From assembly GCF_036373705.1 (NCBI RefSeq), contig NC_089863.1:34742227-34806226 (forward strand): a DNA stretch of 64,000 bases, read 5' to 3'. The position numbers were made by a program, and so were the translations under genes. Positions within the stretch are counted from its first letter, which is position 1, and the number at the start of each line of letters is the position of its first letter. Below the pieces are notes generated by a model, which saw only the letters and a list, made by a program, of their open reading frames with translations, was not told where the DNA came from and made no database searches. This document shows, in pieces, positions 34,301 to 46,200 of the stretch. The stretch is from Amia ocellicauda. Lineage: Eukaryota; Chordata; Actinopteri; Amiiformes; Amiidae.

Positions 34301-37179
34301 ATGACTTCCTCCATCACTACTGCCAATGGTCTGGTCATTGTCACCCAGGTTTTGCCACAGAGGCAAGACTCAGCTCCTTCTGTACCTGCTGTTTCCATAA
34401 ACAATGAACAACCACAGTTCACACCTGGGAACAAGCTGCCTGCAATGGCCAGGAACTTCCTAAAACGAGAACCTAGACCTCTGGGGGTGAGTATGTTCTC
34501 AGTGTTGTTGTTGTTGTTGTTATTAATATCTATCTATCTGTCTGTCTGTCTGTCTATTTATTTTTCAGTCACATTTCTCCAAGGGTCTACTACTATGGGT
34601 TGCATTTCTTTGTTTTAAATTAGGAAATCAGCGTTTTATTGTTTACATTTTTGCTGGATTTCCTTTCCTTTTCATTGTGCTTTAAATTTGTAATCAACCT
34701 TCCTTTTTTAAACTTATAAACTTTAAAACTTTAAACTTGTAGCGTAAGGTACACTTATGCATTTAAATTAAAGAAGTGAATTTATAGTATCACCTTATCA
34801 CGAATCCTGGAATCTTGTAGAACTAAATTTCTGTAATAATTGGACGCAGACACCAATTCCAAAGATATAAATTGTCAAATTTATTCAAAAACAAAGACTA
34901 AATGTAGCACTACACTAATTATACAAAAGGGAAAAACTAATTAAAATTCAACTCTAGATCAACAAATCAAAGACAAATCACTTCCATGACCAAATCAAAG
35001 ACCATGGGATCGCATATGATAACGCACAAATCGTTAAACAAAAAAGGTTATAAACATATTGACTACAATACCGGTTAGTAAGACGAAGGTGAGTCTCATT
35101 AGTATTGTTAGTCAGACATTAAATCACTACGCAGGTTAGTATTTGTCAGGTAACTTCTCGTTATATATACACTCACCTAAAGGATTATTAGGAACACCTG
35201 TTCAATTTCTCATTAATGCAATTATCTAACCAACCAATCACATGGCAGTTGCTTCAATGCATTTAGGGGTGTGGTCCTGATCAAGACAATCTCCTGAACT
35301 CCAAACTGAATGTCTGAATGGGAAAGAAAGGTGATTTAAGCAATTTTGAGCGTGGCATGGTTGTTGGTGCCAGACGGGCCGGTCTGAGTATTTCACAATC
35401 TGCTCAGTTACTGGGATTTTCACGCACAACCATTTCTAGGGTTTACAAAGAATGGTGTGAAAAGGGAAAAACATCCAGTATGCGGCAGTCCTGTTGGCGA
35501 AAATGCCTTGTTGATGCTAGAGGTCAGAGGAGAATGGGCCGACTGATTCAAGCTGATAGAAGAGCAACTTTGACTGAAATAACCACTCGTTACAACCGAG
35601 GTATGCAGCAAAGCATTTGTGAAGCCACAACACGTACAACCTTGAGGCGGATGGGCTACAACAGCAGAAGACCCCACCGGGTACCACTCATCTCCACTAC
35701 AAATAGGAAAAAGAGGCTACAATTTGCACAAGCTCACCAAAATTGGACAGTTGAAGACTGGAAAAATGTTGCCTGGTCTGATGAGTCTCGATTTCTGTTG
35801 AGACATTCAGATGGTAGAGTCAGAATTTGGCATAAACAGAATGAGAACATGGATCCATCATGCCTTGTTACCACTGTGCAGGCTGGTGGTGGTGGTGTAA
35901 TGGTGTGGGGGATGTTTTCTTGGCACACTTTAGGCCCCTTCGTGCCAATTGGGCATCGTTTAAATGCCACGGCCTACCTGAGCATTGTTTCTGACCATGT
36001 CCATCCCTTTATGACCACCATGTACCCATCCTCTGATGGCTACTTCCAGCAGGATAATGCACCATGTCACAAAGGTCGAATCATTTCAAATTGGTTTCTT
36101 GAACATGACAATGAGTTCACTGTACTAAACTGGCCCCCACAGTCACCAGATCTCAACCCAATAGAGCATCTTTGGGATGTGGTGGAACGGGAGCTTCGTT
36201 CCCTGGATGTGCATCCCACAAATCTCCATCAACTGCAAGATGCTATCCTATCAATATGGGCCAACATTTCTAAAGAATGCTTTCAGCACCTTGTTGAATC
36301 AATGCCACGTAGAATTAAGGCAGTTCTGAAGGCGAAAGGGGGTCAAACACAGTATTGGTATGGTGTTCCTAATAATCCTTTAGGTGAGTGTATATCAGTC
36401 TCATTTACGTTTAGGTGCCGAGAAAGATCCTATCATTACTTGTTACCACAGTTTCCCTTAACTGATTATTATTCAATGATTAAGGATAGGCAGGGCCACC
36501 TATAATCTGGTGTCTATTAACTTGTGTCAATTTCAGACTAAACAGTTAAACAGGAATGAGAAGATATTTCTCGGCGTTGACGGATTTTATTTCTAAAATT
36601 ATCAACAAAACAGTTTAATGCAACACACATTTATATTTAAGAAAACTAAATGATATTACACATTCTAGAGTTATGAATTACAGATTAACCAGTGTGGTTT
36701 GGAACAAAGGCAGTCCGGTTCGGCTTTGTCCAAGAACTTCCACTCAGTCGATGCTCCTGGAAGTTGCCAAACAGATTTTCCACTGGTTTGAAGGCTCCAA
36801 GGTTGTGCACAAAATCTTTGTAAGCAGGGTTCCACCGTAGTTACTTGAAGACAAAGTCTTTGAGGAAAGCAGGGCCCTGTTCGTTCCAAGGGTCAAGTTT
36901 CTTAAGACTCAAATAGCTATTTAAATGACTGACACTTTCGTATACAGTCGACTTAGTCAATTGTCCAGCTGTAAAACTCCACTGATCAGGTGGGGACAGG
37001 CGGTCAGCGCAGTCTGTAAAGTTCTTTATTTAATAAAGTCCTTTAAAAGAATTCTTCGTACGGCTCAATCTCCTTCTCCCAGTTTAACTCTTCTGTTGCC
37101 GGCAAAGACTTGGTTGGTTTCTGGTTCCGGTTCTGGCAACAGAGCTACAGGTTGAGCTGTGGCAGCGAGTTTCTGGTTC

Positions 37180-37215
<36 letters not shown>

Positions 37216-40200
37216 CCGTGCGCTGTTCTTTATAGTCTGTCAGATCAATAGGTGATTGGTTTTTGAGTTCTTGAGATTGGATTTCGGTTTCAGCCCTCAG
37301 TGTCGTATTGGAGGGGGCTTGATTTATGACTGATGTAAATCCATGCCATCTTTTGGAAATGCCGTTTGGCCCGGGTTCGTAGCTCTATGTCGGGATTTCG
37401 GCTCTCGTCCACTTCAAAGAGTTTTTATTACCCACAGGCCCCTTTCTCCAGACATCTCATAGCAGGATTCAACGTATTTGGCCTCTTCTCGGTGCCATCC
37501 TCCCCAAAACTGTCACTTTGATGCAAACCAGTTCCAAGCTGATGAGCTAAGGAAATCTGATAACTTTGTGGGGGAGAGGTCTTCTTTAGATCAGTGCTTC
37601 AGCTCAGAGCTAAAATGCTCTTCTCAAAATACACCCAACATAACACTACAAACTTATTTCAGTCTAATGATCAAAAAATGAAAGCCATAATTTAATTATT
37701 TGAGTCAGGCACTGACTTGTATATCAGGAATAGCAACTTAGCAATGTAATTCAATGACTCATTTATCGGGGCCTAAGGCCAGGCACGTGCACAGATAGAC
37801 CCCAGGTGATGCTCAAGCACCTGCCCTTTTGGCCTCTGTCTAGATGATTGCCCTTTTTGCAAGACATTTTTTTTCTATTTCTTTTTCTAATGCTATATTT
37901 TAGTTTTTAAATTTGGCCCATGGCATCAATTCTCAATTATAAGCATGCTGTAATGCCTGACAACTGCATCTGAGCTCTAATTCTGTGAGACTGCATGATC
38001 CCCTGCCCATCCCTCTTCAACTTCCCTCGTCACAGCCACCACAGTTAACGCCCGCAAATCGAGCGCCCTGCGGAGCAGCATCCGCGTCTCCCTGACCTGC
38101 CTTAATTGGTAACAGTTGGGTAACGATAGTGTTTGCCCCAAGCCTTGACATTGTTTGTCACTGTTGTGAAATTAAACCACTACTAAAACATGTCAATACA
38201 GCCAGCCTAACTTAGGCAATATCCCACCATTAAGCTTAACAACAAGCAAGCTAGTCTGGTGTAAAATAGCGTCGTCAATGAAAACGACTGAACTCTGATA
38301 GGTTAGTTCCTTTGTCAGGCAACTGAAACAAATAAATACGCATTACGTGGTTAATATTCTATGCAATTATATTTGGATATCAGAAACATTAGCCGACCTA
38401 GATAGATAGAAATAGTGAATGCTAAAGACCATTGTCTCTGTGTGAATTGATAATTTTGTAGAAATCTGTTGAGTATATTTACACCGTGTAACTTTTTTTT
38501 TTTTTTTTGGTTCCTGGGTAGTAAGTGTTATTTCCTAATTGCTTATTCCTCAAAAGTATAGAAAATGGCTATTATTCCCCACAAACTTTGCTTTTGTGAC
38601 CAGGATATTTTGAAATTGACCTATTTTCCAGAACATTCCAGATAGATTCAGTGCTGAGTAAACTTGGAGTAACTTCTAGAACTTTCTAGATAGAAATATA
38701 AATAGTAGTATAAATGCAGGGGCCTTAAGCCCACCAGTTCAGTTTAGTTCCAGCTGCTTAAGTCGATACATATCTGCATTTTTCTGAGATGGCATCAAGA
38801 GGTGCAAGCATCCGGCAGACGCATTTTGCTATGTCTGCTGCCAATTTATCAAGAAAAGAGCAAGAAGTACTCAGTGGAAGCATCTGCTAAGATGTGTGAG
38901 GCATACAAGGCATATTTCAGTATACCTTTCTGGGATCAAGACAAACCCTGGGCACCTGATTTCATCTACAAGCACTGCAACAAACTCTGGAAGGTAAGAT
39001 GGACAATTGGTGCTCGGAATTTTATGTTATAAAATTTGTAAAAATAATATAAAATTGAAAAAGTTTTTAATTTTAAAATGTTTACAAATTTCAATGTTAT
39101 TGAAAAAATATATCATATATGAAAAATGAGAATCTCTTGTAAATGTATTTACAAAATTTATTTTTGTAGGATGGTACAGAGGGGAAAGAGAGCCATGAAG
39201 TTTGCTATCCTAAGAATTTGGCGGGAACCCACTGACCACTCAAGCAACTGCTACTTCTGTGTGGTGGACCCTTCCAAATGTCGGACTGGCAAGAATGCAC
39301 CTACTATCACGTATCCTTCATCTATCGCCCCGGTGCCACAGTGCCATGAGCTCCACGTACCCACTCCTCCAGAGAGAGAGCAGCTGTCTTTAGAAGAGAG
39401 CAGCAAGTCAGAGAGCGAGGAACACGTTGTAGATCCAGATGACAATTTCAGAGGTGGAGCTGAGGAGAGGAACCCATACTACCCCAACCAAAAAGACCTC
39501 AACGACTTGATTAGAGATCTTGGTCTCACCAAGTCCAGTGCTGAGCTTTTGACATCTAGGCTCAAGCAGTGGAACTTGTTTGATGAAAGTGTGCAAGTCA
39601 CAGATCAGAGGAAGCGTCACTAACCTTTTTCCAGCTTCTTCACCCGTCAAGATGGGCTCCGTTTCTGCCACAATGTGACCAGTCTGTTTGAGGCAATCGG
39701 AATCGCCTGTAACCAGAATGAGTAACCGGTGCCTCTTCATTGACAGCTCATCCAGGAGCCTCAAAGCCGTGCTGCTCCATAATGGTAACAAGTACCTGTC
39801 TCTTCCCCTGGCTCACTCGGTGCACCTCAAAGAGGATTATGATGAGTATGGTTGGAAGGTCATAGGAGACTTCAAATTGGTGGTATTCCTGATGGGTCTC
39901 CAAGGCAGTTTTACCAAGTTTCCCTGCTATCTTTGCCTTTGGGACAGCAGGGACACCAAGGCGCACTATCACAGGCAGGACTGGCCACCGCAGACCGAGT
40001 TCTCTGTGGGGAGGAACAACGTCAAGTGGGAGCCACTGGTGGACCCCCGGAAGGTGCTGCTGCCACCACTGCACATCAAATTGGGCCTTATGAAACAATC
40101 TGTCAGAGCTCTAGATAAGGAGTACCTTCAAGACTTCTCCCCTAAGCTGTCTGAGGCAAAGGTCAAAGCCGGTGTCTTCGTTGGACCACAGATAAAGAAG

Positions 40201-43200
40201 ATCCTGGGGTGCAATGAATTCCCCAAGAAGCTCAAGAAGTAAGGGGAAAGCGGCTTGGAACAGCTTTGTCACAGTGGTTCGGGGCTTCCTGGGCGATCAC
40301 AAGGTCAAAAACTATGTGGAGCTGGTTGAGACTCGGGTGAAGAACTTTGGCACAGTGGGCTGTAAGATGTCCCTCAAAGTCCATATCCTTGATGCTCATC
40401 TTGACAAATTCAGGGAAACATGGGAGCGTACTCGGAGGAGCAAGGCGAGCGCTTCCACCAGGATATACTGGACTTTGAACGCCGCTACCAAGGACAGTAT
40501 ATCGAGAACATGATGGGAGACTACATTTGGGGGCTGATTCGTGAAAGTGATTTACAGTATAATCGTAAATCTCGAAATACTACTCACTTCTAAATCTTTT
40601 GTAGTCATTTTTGTATTACTTTAGTATAAATACATGTTAATTTGGATTCAGATGTTGTTTCTTCTGACTTTATGTAAACGAAAAGACACAAATTCGCCCG
40701 TTTTCTCAATGGAAATAGGTAGATTTCAAAATGTCACTGTCCTGGTCACAAAAGCAAAGCTTGTGTGGAATAATAGCCATTTTCTATACGTTGAGGCATA
40801 AGCAATTAGGAAATAACACTTACTACCCAGGAACAAAAATTGTGTTAGTGGTATTAAACATCTGCATGAGTGTATGGGTATTGAAATAAAAAATATGTAA
40901 GTAAGTAAAAGATGTGCTACTGTATGTAACTTTATTTTTTATAAATAATTATGAGAGGGGTGCCCTTTTTTCGCCCCCCAAAATGTCTGTGCACGGCAAT
41001 GCCTAAGGCTGTTCTTGTAACTGAATTTCTTTGTTTTTCTATAGTTGTTATTGATCAGGTTATTTTAGTTTTTTGTGATGTTTAATCAGATGAAAGGTAC
41101 AATTTCCTGTTAATTATTTATAACACAGAAGTGTTGTATAAAGTCTATAGGCTTCTTTATGTAAGAGCTCTGATGCCATGTGAGAGAAAAAACCCCTCTG
41201 AATTTCAACTTAATGATGATAGTGACATTAGATTTCTTCTACGGGACTGGGGAGTTGAAGAAGACCTACTTGAATCTTTCAATGCACTGATTAGCTGTAC
41301 TCTGTCTATATAACAAAATAATATTCATGCTGTCTTCATAGAAACTTCTGCATTTGTTCAACATAACCATTTTCTTTACCGCAATTGGCACACACTCTCT
41401 CTGGGTAATGTCTGTAAGTTATTGTTTCATTGAAGTACAGTCATCCCCCGTCGTCTCATCTTATGTCGTTCCGCACTTTCATCAGCAACATTGCCCTGAG
41501 CAGAGCTTCATTCTGCAGTAAGCGCTTGCATCGAAATCATCTCTGCTCTCTAATAACTGTTTTTTACGGTTCATTTAACTGTTTACTGTTAACTCCTGAA
41601 TTGTCACGATGGTTTCAAATAGGGATGCTTCTGCTTCAACATCTGTCTCAACTTACGTTGCCGGTCTCTGGAACAATTACGACGTTACTTGGCAATTACT
41701 TTGGGATCGTTATTGATTGTGAAAGCTTCCATCCAGATGGCATGTCGACTACAACCCTCAATGCAGCCATTCATTCCGATGCCATAATTTAAGTTTGTCT
41801 TGTGAATCAATATGCAAAATTTAATTTGGACCTCTAATGCAGTATTGCCATCTTCATAAATGGTGAGCAAACCTGAGTTTTACACCCTGTGGATCAATTA
41901 CATTTAGAATCTGTCTTATCGTATCCTGTGTCACAATAATAAACCCTCTTTGGATTGCACAGATGTAACCACCGATAACCCTGCATCTGTCCCGATTTCT
42001 CAATTGAATTATGTATAAACAACCTGATCCAGTCCGAATATTGTTTTCTCCTGTAAAGTTCAAGTTTTTGGCATGTACTCTCTTCAAAATTCTGTAACTT
42101 ATAATAATAATAATGATCATGTGCTAACATTGCCAATATCTCCTTATTAGTAAACACAAGTCTAAAGTAGAATCTTAAAGATCTGCTATTTGAGGCATTG
42201 TGTAGATTTTGAGGCATAATGCTTCTGTCTCATTTTTGCTTTTGTTCTAGCTCCATCATTGGAGTTTCAGTCAAAATCGAGTTTTTTTCCCCTCTCTCAC
42301 ATGACCCCAGGAGTCTTCCATTCTTCGTATACCAGAATCGATATTGAACACACTTCTCTGGGTGTGTAGAGGTTTCAGAAATTCTAAGCATACACCTGTG
42401 AAGAAGTAAGTTTATTACAAAAAATGTATAAATATAGGTTAATCCAGAGCTCTCTTCTCGTATGAAGTTCAGAAAGTTTTTATATTTTGTTGTAATCCAA
42501 TTTTACATGTAGTAATTATATAGGCATAATAATGAACATATGCCTGAGATTATTTCATACTGCTGTTGTTGTGTTTGATGTGTTGAAAACTGCTTATGTG
42601 GCACTGGTCAAATTGGTATCAGACTTTACTGCTGGTCAGCATGCTTGTGATGGAGCAAGGCCCATCCCTTTGCAAAGATGTTGAAAAAAAAAAACCCAAA
42701 GGCTTACCTGGAGTGGGGTTGTGGAGCAGCCATCTTGGGAAAGTAGGGGGGAGGTTACAGAGGCCATCTTGACAGGGGATTTTATAAACCTGAATTGCCT
42801 TTGACTGTTGACATGGGGAGGGGGTCAATATTGTTTGCAGTGTTATTCCCTTTGTTTATAGTTTTAGATTTAGGTTTGAATTGAATATCACATTTTATTA
42901 TAAGTTTATTATTTTTATTTGAAACCTATTTTTGTAACATGTGTCTGGGGGTTATATGATAGGTCTTTTAGTGTCACTCCTATTTTTGAATGGTTGGATC
43001 TAGGGGGTGGGGCTAAGCAGCCAAAGTATAAAAGCTGGTTCAAGGGCCTTAGTAAGGGCCCTCATGGGCATTGTAGAGATTCACTTGTTTGTTTGTTTGT
43101 TTGTTTGTTTGTTTGTTATGTAGGCAATGTGTTGCAGTGACTACATTTTTTGAAGCCTTGCTGCCCTTGTGTGTCTGACTTTGGGACCACCACAATGCAA

Positions 43201-46200
43201 CACAATCCTCCTAAAATCCATAATATCTCAGGTTATTCTATAAGTAGAAACCTATTCTGTGGAGCGAGATTATCATGTGCAGCTCATTCAACCAGATGTC
43301 ACAGATTTCAAGGGACTGCAGTGTAGTCTACAGGCCTACACGGCAGTTCCTCGAATAAAATAATCATGTAACATAATAGCGTCAGTTCTTGGTGGTGAAA
43401 TAAACCGATGGTTCTTTTGGAGAAATAGGGTGATGGGGCAATCAAATGAGTCGTTTTTAATGATTTTCGTGACTTTTCTGATTTTCTGGATCCAGCAAAG
43501 CAGCTCCACAGTTGGCACCCCTGTGACATCACGTCATATTTTTTGATCTCTGATTTCTGGTTCATAGAATGAGCTGGACATGATAATCTCACTCCACAGA
43601 ATATGTTTCTATTAATAGAATAACCTGAATTATGGATCATTGGTGGAGTTCCCTTTTAAGGCAGCAGATGTTATCAAAGCCATTGTTTTAAGTCCTCAAC
43701 CAAAAGCAAAACTCTTGACTTCCCAATTGATATACATGTTCCCGATGACTGGATTCATGATTTTAATTTATTGATTAATTGCCTGTAATATTATTGAGTA
43801 AACGGGATGCATGAGTAAAATGCCATGTTGGACAATTACATTATAAGTTCTGGATTTCTAATGACAGACAAGCTGTTATTGATTTTATTTATTTTTTGTT
43901 AAAATGCTTAATAAACCAGTTTGATTTATATATGTTCATTTTCTGGTTTTATGATGTGAAAATCCAACCACAAATGATAATGATTACATTTACATTATTT
44001 GTCATTTAGCAGACACTCTTATCCAGGCAACTTACAGTTGTACCCATTTATACAGCTGGGAAATCTAAGTGAAGTACCTTGCTCAAGGGTACAACAGCAC
44101 TGCCCAGGATTTGAACCCACAACCTTCCAGTTATGAGTCTAGAGCCACTGTTCCACAGTGCTGCCTGACATTACTTAAATACTTGGAGTATAATTCTAGT
44201 CCACAATATTGTTAGCCAATTGTTAGTGCTCTTATCCCATACAAGGTCAAAATGGTTTAGCACTGAACCAAAGTGCTAAATAGTGTGCTTTTAGCAAAGG
44301 AGTGGTGTAGTTAAAGCCTTGGTTTTATGTACATTATATCACACCTCGATTAGCTAATTCTGCATAATTACGTAATTGTTATCTCCTTTGCAGACTGTTC
44401 AGATTATGATTGGATTGATACACCTGGCATTGGGATTAATTCTGATGCTCCCAGGGCCCACCTTGGTGCCACACATTTGGCTCCCTTTCTGTGCTGGTGC
44501 TTTGGTAAGTCACATGTGCACAACTGGCATCATTGAGCACAGATTCCTGATGGAGGGGCCAGGTTGATAAAAGGGGGCTGACTGGTAAACCTTTACCTTT
44601 TTAACAATACATGTTCTTTGTTTAAATGATGCAAGGAAGTAGCTCTGAATTCTTCAGTTGCCTTATATCATCATATATTTATACACATATTTACTTTGCA
44701 CTCTCAAAGAAGGTAATTTAAATTGATGTTAAATACATCTGCTTCTGCCTGTTTTTGAATTTGTGTTAAAAAATGAAACCATTTCTTGTCCAGGGGAATA
44801 AAATAGCTTGATTATTTGGAAATAGGGATTCTGCTAATGATTTATTGTGCTTGCTTTAAGACTTGTCAGAACTTTAAGTTTTCTGTTTTTGTTCCAGCTG
44901 GAGCTATCAATGTCTTAATTGACATGTAACATTTGCAGCTTGAAGAGAAATGGTACAATGCATTTAGTCAACCAATCTGACGAAATAATGGGAACATGGT
45001 TGGAACAAAACTCAGAAGACACTGCAGCATATTTTTGTTTTTAAGTCAAAGTTTGGAGTTTACTTAGAGTAATACTTTAAATATATTTTAATTTCCTAAT
45101 ATAAATGTAGTTTCCTGCAGATGCATGGCATACAAAGATGGAATTCATCCACTTATTTGAAAAACATTTTAAAATCTTGTCTGTTTCTCTGCAGTATATC
45201 CTCTCTGGATCTATTGCAATTGGTGCTCACAAAAGAAACAACATTTATCTGGTAAGTGCGTAACATGTTTACATCGGCAGTTGACACAATAGAAACCTTA
45301 CATCAAGGATGATGGGGAGGGTGTGCATAAGGGAGCTCAGTGCAAAAGGGACACTGAGTGTAGTAACATTTTGGTTTAATTTATTATTATTTTCTTAGGT
45401 CTTTTATATGAGGAAACATAAAAACAAACAGCATGAGTGGAATGCTAATCAGATAGTTTTAGGGTTCTCAGGGTTATACCACAGCTAAACTAATGCAACA
45501 AGAAGCACCATTCATCTTTAAATAGGTAGTTTGAAACATTCTAAGGTAAAATGTGAATAATATTTCCTATGACTATTATACAGTAAGTTTAATAAGTCAC
45601 AAACTAAGGGAAATGTGTCCTTTCCTTTTTGTTTTTTCCTATTTCTGTTTTTAGGCGATTGCTCCATTTTAAAACATGAATGATTTATTTGCTGTAATTG
45701 ACTTGAATGTGATAATAGCTGCATTCCCCAGTATTTTTCACATGTAAAGAAGGTTGGATTCCGTGTTATGCAGATATGCGTTTTCAAAAGTCATCCCAAT
45801 CTGCAGTGTCTTTTGAATAGGTAGATCTAAATAACAGGAAACACACGTTTCATGACATTAGTTATGTGTCAGTAATAATTATTACACACAACAGGATTTT
45901 AATGAGGAATTACTCCACGATTATACTGTCTATTCCATTTAAAACTTACACATTTTCTATTCCAAACGTATATTTTGCTGGATGTAAGGTACATTGGGAA
46001 TGTAAAACATTAAAAAATAAATAAGCCTCAAACAAATAGTGTGCATTGAGTAGGAACACATGGCCAGCATCAAGCATAGTCAAAGAAAAAAACATCTTCT
46101 TTTACCAGTCAACACATACAAATAAAAATGATATATTATAGACTTCTAACATTTTCCTTTAAAGAAATAAATACAGTATGTACATCAAAAATGTTCCCTC

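Noticed and set aside
38491..38508. Poly-T run as a retroposon poly(A) tail
   Set aside because: It borders the inner inverted repeat of a DNA transposon, and no retroposon body is attached.
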